Below are positions 37,052 through 42,249 of a stretch of 42,249 nt of DNA, piece by piece (position 1 is the stretch's first letter; every line of letters starts with the position of its first letter). The notes under the pieces were generated by a model. That model was given only the letters and a program-made list of their open reading frames with translations. It did no database searches and had not been told where the DNA came from. This DNA is from Candidatus Tenebribacter burtonii (GTDB taxonomy: Bacteria; Cloacimonadota; Cloacimonadia; Cloacimonadales; TCS61). The stretch is taken from NCBI GenBank assembly GCA_030765625.1, contig JAVCCF010000009.1, forward strand, positions 1-42,249. Direction: 5' to 3'. Both the position numbers and the translations under genes were made by a program.

Positions 37052-38407
37052 TTAGAATCTTAATGTAAAACTTGTCTCCACATTTGGTTCTGATTGAGCC
37101 GTGAGTGTGCCTCCGTGCATTCTTAAGATCTGTTTTGATAAACTAAGTCCAATACCGGAACCATCCGGTTTGGTTGTAAAGAAAGGCACGAAAATCTTAT
37201 CGATCACCTCTTTTAAAATTCCTTGTCCATTATCAATAACTTGCACAGCAATCCTGCCACGTTTATCCAAAAAGGCTCTTAATATTATTTTAGCATTTTC
37301 CTTGTTAGAAAGTGCATGTATAGCGTTCTTCACAAGATTAATCAATACCTGTTCGATCAATTCTTCATCGACTGTCAATTCCAAACTGGAGGGTGAAATA
37401 TCTATTACACATTCTATACCTTTCATCTTGAGGTCATTTTCCATCAACAAGTGAACATTATTGAATATTTCTTTCACTGAAATGATATTGAATTTTGGTT
37501 TTGGGATATTGGTCAGATTGCGATAAGATTCCACAAAATGGATTAACCCGGTACTTCTTCTATTAATAGTTCTGAGAGAATTCCGAATATCTATTACAGT
37601 TTCATCATCAATCATCTGAGGCTTGTTATCCGTTGTATCAATATCTTTTAAAAGCTCATTTATTGTTGAAGAAAGTGATGCAATAGGAGTAATAGAATTC
37701 ATTATTTCATGTGTTAGCACTTGAATAAGTTTTTGCCAGGCTGCCATCTCCTGCTCTTCCAATTCAGATTGAATATTTTGGATTGAAACTAGAATAATGC
37801 GTTGCATTCTAATCTTGAATTCAGTAGCATAGATTGCCAGTTGTAACATCATATCGTTATCAATAACCTGCACAAGAATTCGCTCACCGGATTTCATATT
37901 TTTCATTTTTATTACAAGCTCAGAACTGTAACTTTCCAATTCACTTATATTCTTTAACTTATTGATCTGAAATAATTTTTTAGCACTATTATTGATCATT
38001 TCCACTGAACCGTCTTTTTGAAAAGCGATAAGACTTATTCCAATATGCTGGATTACATTCTGCAAGTAATGAAAGTGTTCTTCCTTTTCTGTTCGGATCT
38101 TCTGAAAATCTGATATCACATCATTAAAGGCACCTTTCATTTCATCATAAGCAGTCCCCAAACCTTCCAGTTTAAAACTACGTGAAAAATCGGCATACCG
38201 AATTGATTCTAAAAAGCTTGTTAGATACCTATTAGTTTTTTGAACATATCTGATCAAATCAAGGGTTCGAAAAATTATCAAAACTCCAAGCAGAATCGGT
38301 GTTACATTGAATCCAAATCTAAAAATTGAAATGAACACAGCCATGATCATAATAATGATCAGTATTATGCGAACAACAATATTAACTTTAAAATTTCTAT
38401 AAAGCAT
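37052..38407 (-). CDS. NtrB/NtrY-type sensor histidine kinase
   Basis: 451-residue membrane sensor. Two N-terminal transmembrane helices (about 10-31 and 34-48) have almost no loop between them, so sensing is within the membrane or cytoplasmic. A linker (70-105) and a PAS-like region (112-215, IGISLIAFQKDGSVEMINNS) follow. The HisKA box has phospho-acceptor His233 (LTHEIMNSITPIASLS). The ATPase domain has the N box NLVKNAIHAL (Asn361), G1 DNGQG (392-396), F box FVPFFTTK and G2 GSGIGLSLSK (417-426). The HEIxNxxxPI form is typical of kinases paired with sigma-54 activators. Its start overlaps the regulator's stop by 11 bp, so the two are coupled. It likely phosphorylates the adjacent NtrC-type regulator to control the efflux genes. 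Confidence 0.93.
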   Translation of the reverse strand: MLYRNFKVNIVVRIILIIIMIMAVFISIFRFGFNVTPILLGVLIIFRTLDLIRYVQKTNRYLTSFLESIRYADFSRSFKLEGLGTAYDEMKGAFNDVISDFQKIRTEKEEHFHYLQNVIQHIGISLIAFQKDGSVEMINNSAKKLFQINKLKNISELESYSSELVIKMKNMKSGERILVQVIDNDMMLQLAIYATEFKIRMQRIILVSIQNIQSELEEQEMAAWQKLIQVLTHEIMNSITPIASLSSTINELLKDIDTTDNKPQMIDDETVIDIRNSLRTINRRSTGLIHFVESYRNLTNIPKPKFNIISVKEIFNNVHLLMENDLKMKGIECVIDISPSSLELTVDEELIEQVLINLVKNAIHALSNKENAKIILRAFLDKRGRIAVQVIDNGQGILKEVIDKIFVPFFTTKPDGSGIGLSLSKQILRMHGGTLTAQSEPNVETSFTLRF

Positions 38408-39770
38408 ATTTTTCCAATCTTCTGTATAAGGAAGCCCTGGTTAATCCAAGTTCTTTAGCTGCCTGGCTAATGTTACCATTATTTTTACGTAACGCCTTTT
38501 GAATAACGTCACGTTCAATATCTTCAATATTAAATGTGTTCAATGTCCCTTCATTGCCAACGTTTTGAGGTGCTTTAAGCATGAAGTCGTTTGGCTGTAA
38601 AATCTTTGATTCACTCAAAATGACAGCTCTTTCTACTGAATGCTGTAATTCCCGCACATTTCCCGGCCAGTTGTATTGACGAAGTTTTTTCATCGCAGCA
38701 GAGCTAACACCCTTAATATTCTTTTTATATTTATGAGCAAATTGTTGTAGAAAATGATCAACAAGTAAAGGGATATCCTCGATTCTTTCACTTAGTAATG
38801 GTAGTGTGATTTCGACTGTGTTTATGCGATAAAGAAGATCCTGACGGAAATTCCCTTCCTTAGCCATTTGGTAAATCGGCATATTAGTAGCACAGATCAA
38901 ACGGACATCAATTGATCGAGGTTTATTTGAGCCAACACGAATCACCTCTCTTTTCTCGATCGCAGTTAATAATTTAGATTGCAATGGAAGTGAAAGGTTC
39001 CCTATCTCATCAAGAAAGAGCGTACCCCCTGAAGCAACTTCAAATCTTCCGGGTTTATCTTTTTTTGCATCGGTGAAAGAGCCTTTCATATGACCAAAAA
39101 GTTCACTTTCAAATAATGTTTCACTTATTGCTCCAAGATCAACACTTAAAAATATATCATTTCTGCGAGTGGAATTCCGATGTAATGCTCTGGCAACAAG
39201 TTCTTTTCCTGTTCCATTCTCACCTAATATTAAAACGCTGGCGTCGGTAGAAGATACTTTCTGGATAATATTGAATACTTTATACATTTCGGCTGAATCA
39301 CCAATAAAATCATGAAATGGTTGGTCCAATTTTTTGCATAATTCATTTCTGGTAAGTCTTAGTTTATCTGCTTCAATCAGTGAGCCACGCAATTTTAGAG
39401 CGGAAGATATTGTAGCTAATAATTTTGCATTCTGCCAGGGCTTTAAAACAAAGTCTACAGCTCCGGCTTTTATTGCCTTCACTGCACGCTCAACATCCCC
39501 ATAAGCAGTAATAAAAATCACAACCGCTGAAGGATCTAATTCAAGAATTTTTTCAAGCCAGTAAAAACCTTCCTGCCCTCCAATCATATCTCTTGTGAAA
39601 TTCATATCGAGCAGGATAACATCAAAATTACCTTGCTCCATTAACCCGGGGATCCTATCCGGATTTATTTCAGTATGAATTGACTCAACATGATTCTTTA
39701 ACAGTAATTTTAAACTAAACAGAATATCTTCATTATCATCAATTGCAAGAATCTTACCAAATTTTTTCAT
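38397..39770 (-). CDS. NtrC-family sigma-54-dependent response regulator
   Basis: 457 residues from the ATG at 39770, which has GGGAG upstream; an in-frame TTG at 39785 precedes that site. The receiver domain (1-120) has acidic pocket Asp11/Asp12, phospho-acceptor Asp55 (VILLDMNF) and Lys110. The AAA+ domain (about 155-390) has Walker A GENGTGKE (183-190), Walker B TLFLDEIG (Asp254/Glu255), an Arg finger region FRQDLLYRIN, and the sigma-54 contact loop GSFTDA (230-235) in place of GAFTGA, with the key Phe and Thr kept. The Fis-type helix-turn-helix spans 416-457 (NISQAAKELGLTRASLYRRL). It should activate a sigma-54 promoter when phosphorylated by the kinase encoded downstream. A perfect sigma-54 promoter lies about 180 bp away, in front of the adaptor gene. 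Confidence 0.95.
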   Translation of the reverse strand: MKKFGKILAIDDNEDILFSLKLLLKNHVESIHTEINPDRIPGLMEQGNFDVILLDMNFTRDMIGGQEGFYWLEKILELDPSAVVIFITAYGDVERAVKAIKAGAVDFVLKPWQNAKLLATISSALKLRGSLIEADKLRLTRNELCKKLDQPFHDFIGDSAEMYKVFNIIQKVSSTDASVLILGENGTGKELVARALHRNSTRRNDIFLSVDLGAISETLFESELFGHMKGSFTDAKKDKPGRFEVASGGTLFLDEIGNLSLPLQSKLLTAIEKREVIRVGSNKPRSIDVRLICATNMPIYQMAKEGNFRQDLLYRINTVEITLPLLSERIEDIPLLVDHFLQQFAHKYKKNIKGVSSAAMKKLRQYNWPGNVRELQHSVERAVILSESKILQPNDFMLKAPQNVGNEGTLNTFNIEDIERDVIQKALRKNNGNISQAAKELGLTRASLYRRLEKYAL

Positions 39771-39856
39771 TTTGTAAGCTCCCAAAGTTCAATTTTCTCT
39801 TTTTTTTTAAAACTATTGCACACTAATTTTTACAAACCAAAACCGTCAACAAAAAA

Positions 39857-39896
39857 CTGTCCGTCACCGTACATGTATTAGTACGTTTCCGAACAG
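39857..39896. promoter_or_regulatory. Imperfect 40-bp dyad, candidate enhancer for the NtrC-type regulator
   Basis: Outer arms CTGTCCG / CGAACAG and inner arms CGTAC / GTACG share one centre, at about 39876. It lies roughly 80-118 bp upstream of the predicted sigma-54 start site, the usual place for an NtrC-type upstream activating sequence. It sits between the regulator gene and its predicted target. Confidence 0.6.
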
Positions 39897-39948
39897 TATA
39901 TTGCAATAACAATTCCGTATGTATATGTGTTCTATGTGGTTAAGTGTT

Positions 39949-39964
39949 TGGCACATAATTTGCT
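39949..39964 (+). promoter_or_regulatory. Sigma-54 (-24/-12) promoter of the efflux operon
   Basis: TGGCACATAATTTGCT matches the consensus TGGCAC-N5-TTGCW with the correct 12-bp GG-to-GC spacing (GG 39950-39951, GC 39962-39963). Predicted transcription start is near 39975, leaving a short leader of about 23 nt with an AAGGAG site before the ATG at 39998. Confidence 0.9.
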
Positions 39965-39997
39965 TTAATTAAATTGAATATAAAAAGGAGTTAGGAA

Positions 39998-41248
39998 ATG
40001 GACAGAGCAATTGAAAAGAAAAAATGGCCACCGAAAAAGATAATGTGGTATTCAATAGGTGGAATTATTGTAATTATTATACTTTATAACCTAATATTTG
40101 GAGATCATACTTCTAAATTTAATGTACAAACAGAGCGGATATCCATTGAGGAAGTGCAAAACGACTATTTCCAAGATTATATAACTCAAACAGGTACAGT
40201 GCAACCAATAAGTACTATCTACTTGGATGCCATAGAAGGTGGAAGAGTAGAAGAACTATTAATAGAAGAAGGAACAATGGTTGAAGAAGATGATGTTATA
40301 TTAAGATTGAGTAATACAAATCTTCATCTCGATATAATGAACCGTGAAGCCAATCTTGCTGAACAAATTAATAATCTACGTAATACCCGTCTTTCTATGG
40401 AACAAAACAAACTCAGTCTTAAAAGGCAATTGCTAGATCTTGACTATCAGCTTAGCATACAAAAAAGAAATTATGAAAATAGTATTAATTTATTTAAACA
40501 GAATTATATTTCAGATAAAGAATTTGAAGAAACAGAAGAAAGATACGACTATCTAATGAAAACCCGTGAATTAGTTATTGAAAACCAGGAAGCAGATTCA
40601 CTATTCCGTGAAATTCAAGTTGCACAATTAGAGAACTCAGTAGATCAAATGCAAATGAACCTAGAATTCGTAAGACAAAAATTGGACAATCTAAAAGTGA
40701 AAGCACCTGTTAGAGGTTTATTGGTTTCTGTTAATGCAGAAATTGGTGAAGCAATAGTAAGAGGGCAACGTTTGGGACAAATCCATGTTTTGGATGAATT
40801 CAAGATAAGACTGGAGATAGACGAACATTATATTTCTCGAGTAAATTCAAACTTGATCGGTGAATTCGATTTTACCGGCAACTCCTATGGATTACGAATC
40901 AAAAAGATATACCCTGAAGTTCGTAATGGCCGATTTGGAGTTGATTTAGTCTTTATAGATGTTGTACCAGATCAAATTCGAACCGGACAGACTTTCCGTG
41001 TGAAATTGGAATTAGGTGCATCTCAAATGGCTTTATTAGTACCACGCGGAGCATTTTATCAAAGTACAGGCGGACAATATATATTTGTAGTAGATCCAAC
41101 CGGAAAATTCGCAGTGAAACGCGACATTAGGTTAGGAAGAATGAATCCAAAGTATTATGAGTTACTGGAAGGTCTTGAGGTTGGTGAGAGAGTAATAATT
41201 TCTAGTTATGATAATTTTGGTCGAGCTGAAAAATTAATTTTGAAATAA
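39998..41248 (+). CDS. Periplasmic adaptor subunit (HlyD/MacA family) of an efflux pump
   Basis: 416-residue membrane-fusion protein. An N-terminal anchor helix (15-34, IMWYSIGGIIVIIILYNLIF) is followed by a beta-barrel/lipoyl half (about 60-108, VQPISTIYLDAIEGGRVEEL and IEEGTMVEEDDVILRLSN). A long coiled-coil hairpin follows (about 110-228). The second lipoyl half (about 228-265) includes VKAPVRGLLVSVNAEIGE, and beta-barrel and membrane-proximal domains run to the end. It links the inner-membrane ABC transporter to the TolC-like channel. It is the first gene after the sigma-54 promoter, 16 bp upstream of the ATPase start. The substrate cannot be inferred. Confidence 0.92.
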   Translation: MDRAIEKKKWPPKKIMWYSIGGIIVIIILYNLIFGDHTSKFNVQTERISIEEVQNDYFQDYITQTGTVQPISTIYLDAIEGGRVEELLIEEGTMVEEDDVILRLSNTNLHLDIMNREANLAEQINNLRNTRLSMEQNKLSLKRQLLDLDYQLSIQKRNYENSINLFKQNYISDKEFEETEERYDYLMKTRELVIENQEADSLFREIQVAQLENSVDQMQMNLEFVRQKLDNLKVKAPVRGLLVSVNAEIGEAIVRGQRLGQIHVLDEFKIRLEIDEHYISRVNSNLIGEFDFTGNSYGLRIKKIYPEVRNGRFGVDLVFIDVVPDQIRTGQTFRVKLELGASQMALLVPRGAFYQSTGGQYIFVVDPTGKFAVKRDIRLGRMNPKYYELLEGLEVGERVIISSYDNFGRAEKLILK

Positions 41249-41264
41249 AAAAATGGAGGCGAAA

Positions 41265-41954
41265 ATGATTAAGACAGTTGATTTAACCAAATTCTACAGA
41301 ACTGATGAGGTAGAAACTACAGCCCTGAACAATGTAAACATGGAAATAGCAAGTGGTGAATTTGTAGCAATAATGGGTCCTTCCGGATGTGGGAAATCCA
41401 CATTGCTGAACTTAGTTGGATTATTGGATAATCCAAATAAGGGAGAATTACATTTTAATGACATCGAAGTTTCTAAATACACAGAGAGGATGCGTACTAA
41501 TTTGAGAAAATCTAATATTGGATTCATATTTCAAAGCTTTAATCTCATTGATGAACTTACAGTTTATGAAAATGTTGAGCTACCACTTCTATATATAAAG
41601 ATGAGTTCTTCTGAAAGAAAGAAAAGAGTAACAGAAGTTCTTGATAGAATGAAGATCGCTCATAGAGCAAAACACTTTCCTCAGCAGCTTTCCGGAGGTC
41701 AGCAGCAGAGAGTTGCAGTTGCCCGTGCAGTTGTTACAAAACCAAAATTGATATTGGCTGATGAGCCTACCGGTAACCTTGATTCAGCAAATGGAGAAGA
41801 AGTAATGGATCTTCTTACACAACTTAATGAAGAAGGAACAACTATAATTATGGTAACACACTCACCTTCCCATGCAGAATATGCTCATAGAGTTATTCAA
41901 TTGTTCGACGGCCATATCGTTACAGAAAACATTAAAAAAGAATTCCATCTGTAG
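41265..41954 (+). CDS. MacB/LolD-type ABC transporter ATP-binding protein
   Basis: 229 residues from the ATG at 41265. An in-frame ATG at 41253 contains the GGAGG ribosome site itself and is unlikely. Walker A GPSGCGKST (about 39-47), Q-loop FQSFNL, signature LSGGQQQR, Walker B LILADEPTGNLD and the H-loop His in MVTHS are all intact. The GNLD form and overall length are typical of the MacB/LolD/FtsE branch of export or lipoprotein-release ATPases, which pair with FtsX-type permeases. The permease follows as a separate gene, unlike E. coli MacB where the two are fused. Confidence 0.95.
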   Translation: MIKTVDLTKFYRTDEVETTALNNVNMEIASGEFVAIMGPSGCGKSTLLNLVGLLDNPNKGELHFNDIEVSKYTERMRTNLRKSNIGFIFQSFNLIDELTVYENVELPLLYIKMSSSERKKRVTEVLDRMKIAHRAKHFPQQLSGGQQQRVAVARAVVTKPKLILADEPTGNLDSANGEEVMDLLTQLNEEGTTIIMVTHSPSHAEYAHRVIQLFDGHIVTENIKKEFHL

Positions 41955-41968
41955 TATTAATGATATTA

Positions 41969-42002
41969 AGCTGTTGGTTTGAGCTAGAGCCAGCGGCTTT
42001 TT
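41969..42002 (+). terminator. Terminator-like hairpin between the ATPase and permease genes
   Basis: AGCTGTTGG (41969-41977) pairs with CCAGCGGCT (41990-41998) through nine pairs, two of them G-U, followed by TTTTT. It lies 14 bp after the ATPase stop and about 77 bp before the permease start. It may attenuate, rather than block, transcription into the permease. Confidence 0.65.
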
Positions 42003-42078
42003 AGTCGTTTTTCAAAAAGAGAATCAGTTATTTAAATTGAAAAATTCGAACAGAATTTGATGATTTTGGGAGCGAGAT

Positions 42079-42249
42079 ATGTTCAAGAATTTTATTAAAG
42101 TTGCTTTAAGGAATTTACTAAATAGAAAATTCTATTCAATTATAAACATTTTAGGGTTAGCCATAGGACTTACCTGCACGATCCTGATCGCACTGTTCAT
42201 CAGAAATGAACTTTCCTATGATAAGCACCATGAAAACTATAAAAGGATC
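42079..42249 (+). CDS. FtsX/MacB-type ABC transporter permease, N-terminus only
   Basis: 57 codons before the window ends. The protein begins MFKNFIKVALRNLLNRKFYS and continues with a first transmembrane helix (about 20-42, including LGLAIGLTCTILIALF), then RNELSYDKHHENYKRI. This is the standard opening of MacB-like periplasmic-core permeases in FCB bacteria. The ATG has a GGGAG ribosome site 8 nt upstream. It is the likely membrane partner of the ATPase and adaptor just upstream. The remainder lies outside the window. Confidence 0.88.
   Translation, partial: MFKNFIKVALRNLLNRKFYSIINILGLAIGLTCTILIALFIRNELSYDKHHENYKRI

Overview
The window comes from an AT-rich Gram-negative bacterium. Three things point to the FCB superphylum: a protein with a type IX secretion (T9SS)-style C-terminal sorting domain, a PorV/PorQ-like beta-barrel, and a PorE-like TPR/propeller/OmpA protein. 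My best guess is Cloacimonadota or a neighbouring candidate phylum. That placement is an inference from gene content, not a database result. I see no rRNA, tRNA, CRISPR array or intact insertion sequence.

Layout. (1) 1-3675: the 3' part of a CaiB/BaiF-type CoA-transferase abutting an amidase, then a separate uracil/xanthine permease closed by a perfect rho-independent terminator. (2) 3931-29482, minus strand: an operon dominated by one uninterrupted 22.5-kb gene (7514 codons, roughly 0.8 MDa). It encodes a secreted, acidic, Cys-poor chain of Ig-like modules ending in a sorting domain. A PorV/PorQ-like barrel and a protein with the PorE domain order (TPR, beta-propeller, regulatory-like domain, OmpA_C) follow it. 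A 25-codon leader ORF overlaps the giant gene's start. (3) 29483-31979: a repeat-rich region around a ParA/ribbon-helix-helix partition cassette. Two related repeats flank the cassette, palindromic TCAAG boxes lie upstream, and a TTCGCAA-box/A-tract cluster lies downstream. (4) 31980-32573: a stand-alone AMMECR1-domain gene. (5) 32868-35413, minus: ECF sigma factor, a single-TM probable anti-sigma factor, a row of four triloop hairpins, then a triple-PDZ periplasmic protein. This looks like an envelope-stress module. (6) 35642-42249: an export locus. It has a TolC-like channel (plus), a histidine kinase and NtrC-type regulator pair (minus), and then a periplasmic adaptor, an ABC ATPase and the first 57 codons of an FtsX/MacB-type permease (plus). 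A textbook sigma-54 promoter with an upstream dyad lies between the NtrC-type gene and the adaptor gene. The regulator therefore most likely drives the pump through sigma-54.

The most unusual content is the giant protein together with its adjacent T9SS-like partners, followed by the sigma-54 control region, the hairpin row and the partition cassette with its repeats. Functional statements rest on motifs read by eye; no searches were run.
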